A DNA stretch of 64,000 nt, from the NCBI GenBank assembly GCA_951640165.1, contig OX621263.1, positions 3,742,501 to 3,806,500 on the forward strand, read 5' to 3'. Both the position numbers and the translations under genes were made by a program. Of this stretch, positions 21,601-31,310 are shown piece after piece (the first letter of the stretch is position 1; the number at the start of each line of letters is the position of its first letter). The notes under the pieces were generated by a model. The model searched no databases and had not been told where the DNA came from. It was given only the letters and a program-made list of their open reading frames with translations. The stretch comes from Pseudoips prasinana. Its lineage: Eukaryota > Arthropoda > Insecta > Lepidoptera > Nolidae.

Positions 21601-24600
21601 TAAAACCCATGACTGGTCATTATGCCTAGCTTCCCTGTGGGCCTGGCTTACGTGTTTATTCCACCCCGTGATAGGTTTACCTTTACGAGCTTTTTTATCA
21701 AATTAGAGCAGTCACAATATCTGTATACAATTTAGTAATAACATGCATATGCATTGAATCATTACAATAATGGTCACAACATGAAATCAACTCAGACGGC
21801 AATTCGATCACTTTTAGTCTTTCACTGTATTCCTCTCGGTAACAATGTATCTGTTCGTCTCCTCTCTCCCCCCACACTGCTTCGTTTTCATGAATTTTAA
21901 TTTGTTGTATTGATGGTGTTAATACACTGAAATTACACTCCAGTACAAGGGGAAAAAGGTCCGACCAGAAAACATCGTATTTAATAAGAATATTTTTTAC
22001 AGAGGTCAGAGTAGAGTTAGTAATTAGACAATGATCCAGCCATCTTCTAGAACCATGAGCTTCACTAATAAACGTATATTTATTACTGTCCAAGCCCAGT
22101 TTTTCTACATCAATACAATTCCACTGTTGATCTATACAGAAATCACTTAGTTCTCTGCTACACAATTTGGCTTTAATAATTCTTTTAAACTTATTCGTAG
22201 AAAATTTTCTAATATCATTGGGAATTTTGTTATAAAATCTTATACATTGCCCCATAAAAGAGTTACTTATTTTGTGGAGACGGGTAGTATGCAGTATGAG
22301 ATTATTCTTATATCTAGTATTTACATTATGTGTATCGCTCCTTTTACAGAAGGAATCGATATTTTTATGCACATATAGTAAGTTTTCATATATATACTGA
22401 GATGGTACAGTTAGAATGTTGACCTCTTTGAATTTTTCTCTTAGAGACACTCTCGGGCCAAGATTATAGATAGCTCTTACAGCTCGTTTTTGCAATATAA
22501 ATATGGTGTTAATGTCAGCAGAGCTACCCCAGAGAAGAATTCCATAAGACATTACACTATGAAAATAACTGAAATAAACCATTCTAGCTGTGTCAACATC
22601 AGTCAGCCGTCTAATAGTTTTCACTGCATATGCTGCAGAACTTAATTTGCCGGACAGTTTTTCTATTTGTGGGCTCCATTGTAGCTTTGAATCAATAGTG
22701 ATACCCAAGAACACAGTTGATTCAACAGGGTCCAACCTAGCTCCATTAAGTTGTACATTGGCTGTCACCTGTTTCACATTCGGTGTAGTGAATTTAATGA
22801 CTTTAGTTTTCTTATCATTAAGCACAAGATTATTGGCATTAAACCAATGAACAACTTTCGAGATTGCATCATTAACATAGTCAAAATTGCTTAATTGTCG
22901 GTTTATTTTGAACGTCAGGGAAGTATCATCTGCAAACAACACAATCTCATGCTTATCCCTTACGTAGTAAGGTAAGTCATTTATATAAATTAAAAACAAA
23001 AATAGGCCCAGAATTGACCCCTGTGGGACGCCCATTACCACTGGAGATCCCGGATATATTTTACCGTTTATTTCGACCTTCTGAATTCTATTGCCCAAGT
23101 AAGAAGTCAGAAGTTGGAGAGCCTTGTTCCTAATACCGTAGTGGTGTAATTTTCTGACCAGAGTATCATGATGAACGCAATCGAATGCTTTGGACAAATC
23201 GCAAAAGATACCTAATGCATCTTGCGAGTCTTCCCACGCCGCGAATATACTTTTTAATAAGTTGACCCCTACATCTATGGTTGAACAACCCTTTGTGAAT
23301 CCAAACCCTAACCCAAGAAATCTTTGTGTGATGAGTGCGATTGTTTGTTCTGTCTCTGGGTGTAATTTGTCTGGTTGCCATAGTAAAGGCTCTGCTTCTT
23401 TGGGATCAGATGGCATTGTATTAATTGTTCCAAGATACTTATTTTATTTTAAAATTTATATTTTTATATATATTTACAAAAAAGTATTTGTATCCGTTGT
23501 CTAGTACCCGCACTACAAGATTTGCTTTGTTTATGCTAGATGGCGCTGTATGATATGTCCTAGATATTTTTGAAAAAAAAAAATTGTTTTCTTGCAGGTG
23601 GCGTAATAGACAATCAATACAAGGATTATACGTTTAAAAAGGCTACAAATAGTTTTTATAAAATTCATAAAACACGCAAGTCATGGTTAGAGGCAAAGGC
23701 AATATGTGAATCGGAAGATGCGTTGTTATTCTATCCTGACAAAAGAGGAGAGGCCGAGATGATCAGGGACTGGTGGCTCAAATCCACAAATACCGCGTAT
23801 TCATTCATATTTGTTGGTGTAACTAATGCAAATGTTGAAGGCCAATATAAAACTGTTGATGGTTAGTATAAAAATAATTCTTATTAAAAATAACGGATGT
23901 CCTGACTATCCCACTATGCTGGATATACACAAACAGTGATATGCTTTACATTCAGGTCAGTCGGCGTAGTTGGTTAATGCTTGCCTTCACGTCGCAGGTC
24001 GTAGTTTCGATTCCCACCCAGGACAGATATTTTTGTGTATGAACATGTCTGCTTGTCCTGATTCTGGGTGTAATTATCTAAATAAGTATGTATTTATAAA
24101 ATTTTATAACTGATATATTGGATATACTACTAAAATCTGTGAGATTACGATTATGGAATCGTTTCATGACCTTTAAAAGTACTAAAATATTCCCAACTTT
24201 ATGGGAATCGTGAATATTAGGATAGATTATAAGAAATTAAAACTTCTGTTTTAAGTTTAACCAAATTGTTGGGCATTCTTTGGCCAACACTTGGCATCTC
24301 TATACTAATAGCTTAGTAACTTATCGTTGATCATTTATTTGAGGATTTGAATAAAAATATATGTGATAAAATAGACCACACAGACGGACCAGTTCAATTT
24401 TTTTTTGCTTACTTTTATATTGTATTTGACTATATTTATATACTGCATTGTGAGCTTGATAAGTACAAATGTGTGTTAATACCCAAGTGCTAAATAAATT
24501 TTACTATATCATGATATTTTATTCCAGGTATCCCAATTAGTCGGGTATATCATAAGTGGGCAAAAGGAGAACCTAACAACATAGCCGGGGACGAACATTG

Positions 24601-27523
24601 TGTGCAAATAAACTATGATCTGGCAATGAATGATGTTAAGTGTGATGGTACTGCGCTGGCGCCTAACAACGGGTATTTCTACTTACCATTTGTTTGTAAA
24701 AAGAAACTTCCATGTCCTAAAACTGACTCAAGTAAGTATTTACATAGATAATACTAATATAAAATAATACCTAGGACACATGACACTTCGATGATTTTAA
24801 AATATGTCAAATAATGAATATAGCTTAAAAAACGTCGGTCAATAGTTTTCGGTAAAATGAAAACTATTTGTGTGACGCATATATAGATGTCCTGATGTAC
24901 TTTCTGTCCGCTTATAATATGTTTGTAAAGTGGTGCTGTTCGAGTGGTTACTTTGGTCACCCATCTATTGGACAGGCCGCTGGCCTTGACCCCGCCAATC
25001 TCTTACGAATCGGTTAGAGCATCTGGTTTTGAGCGCCAAAATTAACATAATTATATGATCTTTAACAAGCTGCACCATATATTATTTGCTGAAAACCAAT
25101 ATGGCTGTGGTCAGAGTTTAAAACAAACAAAATTTACTTACAGCTTACATATACAACAAAGGAACAGGCAGTTGTTACAAATTCCAACTGAAACCACTGA
25201 ACTGGATGGACGCTAAGGCTGCCTGCACTGCAGAGCACGCACATTTAGCGATAATCAACTCTCAATTGGAAGCTGATTACATGGCGAGCCTCACGGCAGC
25301 TGCGCCCATACACAACATCACAGGGGACTTCCTCCTTGGCGCTATTCACTTGGGATTCCATAACCAAGATGGCAAAGGCTGGAAAACTATTCAAGGTAAG
25401 TCTTCTACGCAAGCTGAAGTTATCCGTAAATGTCCCAAACGATAGGGAGATTGACTCAGCTAAATACAAGTTTACAGGAAGCAAAGAGAAGAAGAAAAAT
25501 CTCCAAAAGAAGGAGGTTTTTATTTTGGATGCATGTTATCATAAGTTATCATCAGCCGAAAGACGTCCACTGCTGGACAAAGACCTCCCCCAAAGATCTC
25601 CACAATTGCTATTCTTGCACTTTTCACATCCAGCGGTTTCCACCGACCCGCACAAGATCATAGGTCCATCTTGTAGGGGGCCTGCCCACGCTGCGTCTTC
25701 CGGTTCGTAGTCACCACTCGAGAACATTTCTGCCCCGCGGCCGTTGGTTCTACTAGCTATGTGCCCCGCACACTGCCACTTCACCTTTACAATTCTTCGG
25801 GCTATGTTCGGTTACTTTGGTTCGCCTTCGGATTTCAAGCATAGCCCTTTCCTTTGATTTGGGTGACCCTGAGCCTTCTAATATGGCCCATAGTGAGCGA
25901 CCACGTCTCTGTTCCGTAAGTCATCACTGTCGACAAACACTGGTCGAAGACTTTCGACTTGAGACATTGCGGTATTTTGGACGAGATGTTAAGTAATAAT
26001 TATAAATTGATAGCATTCATATTGATCATTATCTGTCGTAGTTTATGATACAGAACTTCTAGCAACAAGAAACAACAACATTGTCTTAACTACTATTGGA
26101 ACAAAAATTGACTCACTTGATAGAACCCTTTTGGCACTTTTGCAGCTGGCCTCTCTAGTTCCAAGTCTCTGATTTTACAAAATAATAAAAACAAGCTAAA
26201 GTTTTTTTATTCTACAATAAACTATTGCTTCTCTCTGGAGGTAAGTGCAACTAGTTGTTACTCCGACTCCTCCTTGTTATTTTCTGATTAAATTTGTCGC
26301 GGGATCCAAGATAGTTGAAGCGATTCCCCGGCAAATGCCTGAGCCTCAACGCTCAGTATTATTTCATTGAGTGCCACCACCACCACCTGCCAGGCTTACA
26401 GAAGTAGCAGTGGTAGGTAAGAGGGAAGGACTAATACCATTATTTTAACCCCCAAAAAAGGAGGTTATTATAAGTTTGACGTCGATGTCTGTCTGCATCT
26501 TAATTCTCAAACGGTTAACCGATTTGAATTTTTGTTATTTCTTTGAAAGGTAAAAAAGAATGTATATATTTAATTCGTTTTAGTTTAGTTTTTAATATCT
26601 AGCTATAGTATTTTTTAATTCTAGTGTTACTGTTTTAATAATCAAAGCATGCGGTGACGCCTTAAAAAATTGTGCATTAGGATTTGTGTTCTTGTATTAT
26701 TCATTTGTAAGAAAAATGTAACAATTACTGGACAGCCAGTAATTGTTACATTTTTCAATCAATAAATAATAAATAAAGAAAAGGTGAATTAGTAGGGAGT
26801 GTTCCTTCCTAGCTATGTTTGATTAAACTCGTTCCAAGATGGCCGCCGCCACAAAATGGTGGCAACATATTTTTACACAACTCCCTCCATATGGGTATCA
26901 TATGAAAAAGATTGACTCGTTGAATACTACGCTGAATTTCAAATTCAAGATGGTCGCCATCACAAAATGGCGAATTACATTTTTTTCAATGACTCCCTCA
27001 ATATGGGTATCAAATGAAAGGGCTTGACTAGTAGAATACTGTACACTATGACAAATGTCGGGAGTTTACAAAATTGTCAATTGATTGTAATTACAGATTT
27101 CCAACAAACAGATCTTAATGTGGTTGGCTAATGCTTGCTTTTCACGCCGGAGGTCGTGGGTTCGATTTCCACCCAGGACAGATATTTGTGTGCATGAACA
27201 TGTCTGTTTGTACTGAGTCTGGGTGTAATTATCTATAAAGTATGTATTTACAAAAGTAAAGTAGTATATCAGTTATCTGGTTTTCATAGTTTAAGCTCTG
27301 CTTAGTTTTGGATCAGATGACCGTGTGTGAAAATTCGAGGTTTAAAAATATATTTTTCTTTACAACAGGGACCAACCTCGAAAACAGTGGTTACGCAGTG
27401 TGGGGAAACCAACAACCTGATGGCAAGGGCTTGGAGCAGTGCGGTTCTATGTTCTACAACGGACACCTCAATGATATCGACTGCGAGGCCAAATGTTTCT
27501 ACATTTGTGAAAGTGAAGCATGA
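15557..27523 (+). CDS. Lectin gene 1: secreted dual C-type lectin (immulectin-like)
   Basis: Five exons (15557-15614, 23598-23861, 24528-24731, 25144-25395, 27369-27523), all introns phase 1 with GT-AG ends. The joined frame is 933 nt, 310 residues. It starts with a signal peptide (MCSKTLFLLLCVYFISNCS). CTLD1 then covers about residues 20-176, with GEPNN (the EPN triplet of mannose-type sites), NDVKCD and FVCKKK. CTLD2 covers about 177-310, with the N-terminal Cys in GTGSCYKF, WMDAKAAC, the LGFHNQDG loop, QPDG (galactose-type triplet), LNDIDCE and CFYIC. Proteins of this design in Lepidoptera are haemolymph pattern-recognition lectins that bind microbial sugars with calcium. No break was seen in the exons. 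Intron 1 is about 8 kb of transposons; the other introns are about 0.4-2 kb. Confidence 0.88.
15725..15955 (-). mobile_element. LINE 3' end, second copy of the 951-1158 family
   Basis: Close match to 951-1158 (TTTTTATTCACGTAGACTTT, CGCTTGTAAATAGTCAGAAC, TTATTGTCAAG), with the A/T-rich tail on the left. Lies in intron 1 of lectin gene 1, antisense to it. Confidence 0.65.
16030..16290 (-). repeat. Dispersed repeat (copy 1), partner of 41530-41800
   Basis: About 250 bp whose reverse complement matches 41530-41800 (shared words GTGTTCATGCCCGCTTGAGT, CCGGTAGTAGATGAACC, GCATTAAAGCGCGACCGTCG). No frame recognised; identity of the element unknown. Confidence 0.6.
16360..18240 (-). mobile_element. 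CR1/R1-like LINE, RT to 3' end, long open frame
   Basis: Frame 18101-16419 of 560 codons, preceded by more of the linker up to about 18220 (LVLNIGDELVSDKLTIANFL). RT blocks: KGTEDLWGLSVKAIES, FPDLMKISKIIPIFK, TNYRPISILPALSKIFEKLM, NKQFGFTRGRSTQDAG, VFCDLSKAFDCVDHRTL, VKMGVPQGSILGPFLF, DIVLFADDTSLIFK and SWFSANNLLLNAGKTK. The C-terminus has SIMSYGILLWGS, VLQKRAVRAIYGLG and ARGYYTTKEYIDDKDVWL. The RT frame is free of stops, which suggests a young insertion; the endonuclease and ORF1 are missing (5'-truncated). A truncated copy of the same 3' end is at 44325-44545. It lies in intron 1 of lectin gene 1, antisense. Confidence 0.88.
18241..18430 (-). mobile_element. LINE C-terminal scrap
   Basis: Resembles the 3' coding end of the RT at 22140-22250 (GCTACACAATTTGGCTTT, TTATACATTGCCC and neighbouring words). 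Short and degenerate. Confidence 0.5.
18595..19035. repeat. Two tandem copies of a dispersed repeat
   Basis: 18595-18745 and 18895-19030 share TCTAGCAACTTTC, CACAGGGGTAGG-like and GATTTCCATTT blocks in the same order, about 290 bp apart. A related motif in reverse orientation occurs at 57695-57760 (CAAATGGAAATCC). Confidence 0.5.
19240..19440 (-). mobile_element. RTE-like 3' end mixed with the 7155 repeat
   Basis: Starts CACCATCATCGAACCAGCGG with GGAAAGACGTCC and later TTGGGGGGCTATGCCATAAT, so it joins the RTE tail motif to the core of the 7155/48165 repeat. Degenerate. Confidence 0.45.
19620..19915. other. AT-rich intronic DNA
   Basis: Strings of AATAAATGAACATAATAAAT-like words, probably an AT-rich 3' UTR or tail of the LINE to the right. 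Nothing coding. Confidence 0.35.
19918..22165 (-). mobile_element. LINE with endonuclease end, linker and RT, degenerate
   Basis: Minus strand from about 22165: endonuclease end (NKYTFISEAHGSRRWLDHCL, SDLFPLVLECN), linker near 21650-21480 (KPITGWNKHVSQAHREA, FKSRLKWCQDNANQIKMDI), RT (GKSPGHDGLSTEHLQYA, SNYRPISLATIITKVLDRLL, then NNISYADDCTLLSAS near 20520) and C-terminal region (VETFKYLGHVVTSDL, FYTCGLWETYTQRSCEALRV). A foreign scrap with a TTTGACTTTGAC tail interrupts it at about 20580-20660. Family not firmly named. Confidence 0.7.
21698..23416 (-). CDS. Chimeric 572-codon frame: RT of one LINE fused to the endonuclease end of another
   Basis: A single open frame on the minus strand. Residues about 1-36 (DPKEAEPLLWQPDKLHPETE) are of unknown origin. 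Residues about 37-410 are a CR1/R1-like RT lacking its first blocks (GFGFTKGCSTIDVG, IFCDLSKAFDCVHHDTL, VVMGVPQGSILGLFLFL, EIVLFADDTSLTFK, LQKRAVRAIYNLG). From about residue 415 (ELSDFCIDQQWNCIDVEKLG, then SRRWLDHCLITNSTL) it is the endonuclease C-terminus of the LINE at 19918-22165. The join, near 22165, keeps the frame. RT-before-endonuclease is the reverse of the normal LINE order, so this is a junction product, probably not functional. It lies in intron 1 of lectin gene 1, antisense. Confidence 0.75.
   Translation of the reverse strand: MPSDPKEAEPLLWQPDKLHPETEQTIALITQRFLGLGFGFTKGCSTIDVGVNLLKSIFAAWEDSQDALGIFCDLSKAFDCVHHDTLVRKLHHYGIRNKALQLLTSYLGNRIQKVEINGKIYPGSPVVMGVPQGSILGLFLFLIYINDLPYYVRDKHEIVLFADDTSLTFKINRQLSNFDYVNDAISKVVHWFNANNLVLNDKKTKVIKFTTPNVKQVTANVQLNGARLDPVESTVFLGITIDSKLQWSPQIEKLSGKLSSAAYAVKTIRRLTDVDTARMVYFSYFHSVMSYGILLWGSSADINTIFILQKRAVRAIYNLGPRVSLREKFKEVNILTVPSQYIYENLLYVHKNIDSFCKRSDTHNVNTRYKNNLILHTTRLHKISNSFMGQCIRFYNKIPNDIRKFSTNKFKRIIKAKLCSRELSDFCIDQQWNCIDVEKLGLDSNKYTFISEAHGSRRWLDHCLITNSTLTSVKNILIKYDVFWSDLFPLVLECNFSVLTPSIQQIKIHENEAVWGERGDEQIHCYREEYSERLKVIELPSELISCCDHYCNDSMHMHVITKLYTDIVTALI
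23598..23861 (+). CDS. Lectin gene 1 exon 2: first half of CTLD1
   Basis: Acceptor TTTTCTTGCAG, donor GATG|GTTAGT. Encodes YKIHKTRKSWLEAKAICESE, then EAEMIRDWW and FVGVTNANVEGQYKTVDG. The WLEAKAICESE block is the usual CTLD helix with the first core Cys. Confidence 0.88.
23935..24110 (+). mobile_element. SINE family 1, plus orientation
   Basis: tRNA-like head with box B-like TTCGATTCCCACCCAGGACA, then ATGAACATGTCTG and GGGTGTAATTATCTA. In intron 2 of lectin gene 1. Confidence 0.65.
24528..24731 (+). CDS. Lectin gene 1 exon 3: second half of CTLD1
   Basis: Acceptor TTTATTCCAG, donor TCAA|GTAAGT. Encodes VYHKWAKGEPNNIAGDEHCV (EPN sugar-contact triplet), then AMNDVKCDG (the WND-equivalent ligand) and YFYLPFVCKKK. 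It is 204 nt, the same length as the matching exon of gene 2. Confidence 0.9.
25144..25395 (+). CDS. Lectin gene 1 exon 4: first half of CTLD2
   Basis: Acceptor TTACTTACAG, donor CAAG|GTAAGT. Encodes GTGSCYKFQLKPLNWMDAKA, then AHLAIINSQLEADYMASL and LGAIHLGFHNQDGKGWKTIQ. The LGFHNxD loop is shared by all CTLD2 copies of the window. Confidence 0.9.
25545..25995 (-). mobile_element. RTE-clade LINE 3' end
   Basis: The minus strand encodes the RTE C-terminus: KVFDQCV, VMTYGTETWSLTMG near 25940, KVKWQCAGHIASRTNGRG near 25780, then the conserved tail that becomes GGGGGAGGTCTTTGTCCAGC and GGACGTCTTTCGGCTGAT at the 3' end. In intron 4 of lectin gene 1, antisense. Related 3' ends: 40175-40290, 44605-44735, 57790-58025 and 58495-58615. 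Confidence 0.75.
26712..26755. repeat. Perfect 20-bp hairpin, present only in duplication copy A
   Basis: Arms 26712-26731 and 26736-26755, loop ACAG. In copy B (31756-31778) the same place reads straight through as ATTACTGGCTGTCC. The reverse complement of the extra bases in copy A matches that unbroken copy B sequence, including the CTGT that became the loop. Confidence 0.9.
26836..27050. repeat. Two tandem CAAGATGG...AAAATGG units
   Basis: Units of about 107 bp at 26836 and 26946 share CAAGATGG, CACAAAATGG, a CTCCCTC run with ATATGGGTATCA, ATGAAA and TTGACT. The same pair is at about 31860-32060 in copy B. A start-codon-rich frame here (26839-27027) is not considered a gene. Confidence 0.6.
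27118..27340 (+). mobile_element. SINE family 1, plus orientation
   Basis: Near full length: GTGGTTGGCTAATGCTTGC head, GGGTTCGATTTCCACCCAGG box B region, and tail to GGATCAGATGACCGTGTGTG. It ends about 30 bp before the acceptor of lectin exon 5. Confidence 0.75.
27369..27523 (+). CDS. Lectin gene 1 exon 5: end of CTLD2
   Basis: Acceptor TTTACAACAG. Encodes SGYAVWGNQQPDGKGLEQCG, FYNGHLNDIDCEAKCFYICE and SEA, then TGA at 27521. QPD plus LND form the expected calcium/sugar site. A candidate AATAAA lies at 27911-27916. A family 1 SINE lies just upstream (27118-27340). The exon is duplicated at 32425-32585. Confidence 0.9.
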
Positions 27524-28269
27524 ATATAATTAATTCATTCTAAGATTTATTTCTGAACTAGCTGCGCTTTGCAGTTTTACCCGCTTTAAGTTTATAAATT
27601 ATAACCTAAATGTTAATCCAGGGTGTCGGCTAACTCCATACCAAATTTTATTAAAATCGATTCAGCCGTTTAGACTTGAAGAAGTAACAAACATACACAT
27701 TCACAAACTTTCGCTTTTATAATATTAGTATGATATGATTAAATGTACATATAGAGTTCTTCTGTCATGTATTCATATGTTTGTGCTTAGAAATTAGTTG
27801 CCTTTTGCAGGCATTAAAATTTTTTGTTTACTTTTCGTCTTAATTGTAATCAATTTGGAATATCATTTGTTATATACATTACAAAACTTAAAAACAACAT
27901 AACTAAATTAAATAAATATATATACTATTCAAAATGTGATTTTATTCATCTATATTTTATTGGATACATTGATAAAAGACTTAATACTTAGCATTCCCTG
28001 GATTCACCGTGCGGAAACTGGGCCCATCGCGTGGTACAGGAGGGAGCATTCGACAGAGTCTGAGACTTGCGACTCAGTGAGATCCTTGATGGATCACAAG
28101 GGACCCTTAAACGTACGTCTCTACGGTTGTAGTTCGTGTTGACGACTTCTTGTTACTGCTGCAGTGGCCTTACCTGTGTTCTAGGCCCAGTTGGTGGAGC
28201 TGGAGAGAGATAGAGAATTTTTGGAAGTACGCACGTAAAATTCAAGTTGAAAAGACTTAAAAACGGCGT

Positions 28270-28690
28270 GGAGGCGGCATCTTGGCGAGTTTGACCATAG
28301 AAACATTAGCTGCCCGTATGAAAAAGCTAAGTAGTATCAACTGGTAAGGCCTAACGAGTCTACAACCTTTGACGTCACAAAGACACTTAACCAATTTACC
28401 ATACCTTTCAAGGGAAGTTCTCCAAAGCATAATCCTCCGAAAGCCCGTGGACTAGCAGAAATACGCTTGGATGGCTTAGACCGGGTCCTCGCTCCTAACG
28501 CCGCAGTGCCCGGTACTAACACCTTTAATTGTGTCAATATTATGACCAGACAAGGCAACAAACTGTTTCGGGGAGATAAGAGTTTTGGTGAGACGATGGA
28601 TTTCAGGATCTGAAGGTCATTTTGTGAACCTAGAAAGCCGATTAGGAAATCATCTACATAAAATAAATTTGTAGAAAATTTGGTTAATAC
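28270..28690 (-). pseudogene. BEL/Pao-like retrotransposon RT relic (copy A)
   Basis: The minus strand reads FYVDDFLIGFLGSQNDLQIL then KSIVSPKLLS, with YVDD as in BEL/Pao reverse transcriptase. The next stretch in a shifted frame gives GHNIDTIKGVSTGHCGV, and near 28310 RAANVSMVKLAKM. A short relic inside the segmental duplication. No LTR or gag was recognised. Confidence 0.6.
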
Positions 28691-29119
28691 ATAGAAAATT
28701 ATCGAAAAAAAAATTGCTGGGTGTTAAGGATAACCAACAAAAGCACCCATCCCGCATTTTTAAATCTTTCACCATTTCCAGCATTTTTAAATCTTTATTC
28801 TGTTTATCTGTGCACGCCTCACGTAAAAAGTACGAAACCAATGTAGATAACTTTTGTACGTAAAAATGGTACTCAACTTGGATTATTACATAGTTTTTGT
28901 TTCATCCCAATCAGTTCACTCTATCAAGAGATATTATATTTTAAAGTGTTTAAGAAAAAAATATCATACGATATTCGGTAACCTGAAGAACTCCATATTC
29001 AATTGATGCCGATATGCATATGAAGAATGACGCCCCTGTGTTTGCAAATTGTATGAGTTTCGTAGAATCTTGAATGTTCCAAATTGTTTCGATAAAGGAA
29101 TTGGTTATCTAGCAGTTTG

Positions 29120-29420
29120 TAGCAATCCTATCCTACTATATATAATATTATAAAGGCGAAAGTTTGTGACTCTGTGAGTGTGTATGTTTATTACTTCTTC
29201 GTATGGAGTTAGCTGATACCCTGGATTAACACATAGGCTATAATTTATAAAGATTCACGCGGGTAAAACCGCAGGACATAGCTAGTAATATTATAAAGGC
29301 GAAAGTGTGTATGTTTGTTACTTCTTCACGTCTAAACGGCTGAAGCGATTTTAATAAAATTTGGTTTGAAGTTAGCTGACACCCTGTATTAACACAAAGG
29401 TATACATAATTTATAAAATT
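29120..29420. repeat. Dispersed 'GGCGAAAGT...TATAATATTA' repeats
   Basis: Two adjacent minus-oriented units with TATAAAGGCGAAAGT ends and the body GGAGTTAGCTGA.ACCCT; a plus-oriented unit at 27552-27735 ends TTTCGCTTTTATAATATTAG. The same are found at 32610-32755 and 34080-34345, with a scrap at 42630-42700. Common lepidopteran intergenic sequence; class not determined. Confidence 0.55.
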
Positions 29421-29910
29421 TAATTGGTCATAAAAAGGTATGCTTTCGTAAGGAAAAAAATATTTATGTACAGGTTGGTTTTGGTATAATGCCATTGCTT
29501 CGAAAGTTAATGCTGTCGATTGGTTTGATTGGGTCCCTAGATGATTTAGATTAACAATTTTACCCGATAGGTGTCGCTGCGATAAGTTTTTATATCTAAC
29601 TATAAATTTAACTGCACTGATCTAACGAATAAATAATATAACACACACTTTATGGAATCAGATATATTCTCTGTATCAAATAATCAATTGAGACGTAAAG
29701 ACATTGAATTACTATCATAATGGCTCAAGCTGATATAAGTTCTGAAACTACACATTGTTTAACTCCCATTTGTTTTCTTCTTTCCAATTATTTTAATTAA
29801 TTTCTGGACAATTGTGTGGGTTACATGTTTGTCAATTAAGCTTCAAATTTTTATTGTTATCCATACCTAACATGTAACTGTTTTTTGTCACTAATAAACA
29901 AAATAAAATG

Positions 29911-30263
29911 TTAACATGTATATGCATTGTTATTTACTAAATTAGTTTCTTGGAATAAAGTTTTTTTTTGTATTAAATGATGGAATTTGTATGAATACAA
30001 AATTAAATAAAACTGCGATTATAAACGTCTTATTTCTTTGACTTACGGTCCATTTCAATTTGTTTTGTCTGTACAGGATTAATATGACGGTAATTTTAAT
30101 TTTGGAATAAAAAAATTACCCATATTAAAAATGATATAAATCATAATCATTTATAATATTAGTATACCAAACATGACATTAAAACATAGCAAGTACATTA
30201 AATGAATAAATTTTTTCGTTTTTTACAATATTAAAAGTCGACATCAAAATTAAAAAAAAAAAG
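29911..30263. other. AT-rich spacer between the duplications
   Basis: No frame. Ends with an A-run and a small hairpin, AGCTAAAAA...TTTTTAGCT, at about 30262-30282, next to the LINE fragment. Confidence 0.4.
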
Positions 30264-31310
30264 CTAAAAAAAATTTTTAGCTACTCTCGGTAATTTAAAT
30301 ATCATAGAATATGTTATATTGTCCTCCCCAGGAGCCGTGTCTTTTTTCTTACAACAGGCTTCAAGTTCTTGTAACGTGAATTCTGATTCCAACAATAAAT
30401 TATTAGACGTAAAAATAGGTTTGGGGGTTTGGTTAGAATGAGGAACTAAATTTCGCAAAAGAGCCTCTCGTTTTTCCATTGGTACAAAACCTCTAGGTTG
30501 ATTACAGCCTTTCATCCATCGCATTCTTTGCCACATCTCAGAGGCTGATATTGAGCCATCAATTGAAGTACAAAAATGTTGCCAATCACTTGATTTAGCT
30601 AGCCTTGTCTGCTCTTGAGCCTTCAACGTGTTATCCTCTAGCATGGTCAGATTTGTAGGTGTCGGGTTACGTCTAAATTTACTCAAAGCCAGTCTTCTCT
30701 CCGCTACAAGCTTAGACAGATTAGGGTTCCAATAGGGTTTTGGTTTAAATGCAGTTTGAGGATCAGCACAAATTTTTGTCATAGGTATATTACAATCCGC
30801 AGATTTATAAAGAATACCTGTAAAGATATTATACATACGCTGCACGTCCTCTGTATTCAAAACTAAATCAATGAAAGCCTGTTCTATATATTTACTATAA
30901 CTCGACCAGTTAGCTCTTTTATAATTACGTCGCCTGATTATATTACTTTTATCATGGTAGTTCATTTTAAACTTAATTGTCATGTGATCACTTCCTAGGT
31001 TTTCATTCAAGACCGCCCAAGAAAAATGAATTACTATGTAAGAGGAACAAAAAGTGATGTCGGGAGATGTCTGCTGTAAAATATTATTGACATACTTAAC
31101 TCTCGTTGCCCTACCATCATTAATGGGAACATAGCCATGATCTAACGCAGCATCCATAATCTGATTACCTCTAACATCAGTTTTACATGACCAATTTGAA
31201 TGGTGCCCATTAAAGTCGCCCGCTATCACCGTCTTACACTTACTAAAGTTATTATTATTATTCTGCAATAAAGCTATCGCTTCTCTCTGGAGGGAAGTGC
31301 AACTAGTTGT
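30264..31310 (-). mobile_element. LINE endonuclease and linker fragment, 3'-truncated
   Basis: Minus strand from about 31310: GVTTSCTSLQREAIALLQ, then TVIAGDFNGHHSNW, PDITFCSSYIVIHFSW, NLGSDHMTIKFKMNYH (endonuclease SDH block), KPYWNPNLSKLVAERRLALS (linker), and FTLQELEACCKKKDTAPGED, the start of RT. It stops at 30264. Loss of the 3' half is unusual for a LINE copy, which normally loses its 5' end, so a rearrangement is likely. The endonuclease N-terminus is also missing. Confidence 0.75.

Larger units (their letters stand above)
26207..29910. repeat. Segmental duplication, copy A (about 3.7 kb)
   Basis: Direct duplicate of 31256-34862. The shared order is: short LINE scrap, GAGTGCCACCACCACCACCT region, AAAAAAGGAGGTTATTATAA repeat, two CAAGATGG...AAAATGG units, SINE family 1, last lectin exon, BEL/Pao-like relic, and GGCGAAAGT/TATAATATTA repeats. 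Differences are scattered substitutions and small indels, for example about 60 extra bases near 29000 in this copy and a hairpin at 26712-26755 absent from copy B. Confidence 0.9.

Noticed and set aside
25336..25710. 124-codon plus-strand frame across lectin exon 4
   Set aside because: Wrong frame for the lectin exon and runs into antisense RTE sequence.
26839..27027. 62-codon frame starting MAAATKWWQH
   Set aside because: It consists of two tandem repeat units common in insect intergenic DNA and is repeated at 31860-32060.
28337..28561. Possible conserved small protein (same frame at 33367-33591)
   Set aside because: Conservation reflects the segmental duplication; it is a shifted frame of a BEL/Pao-like relic.
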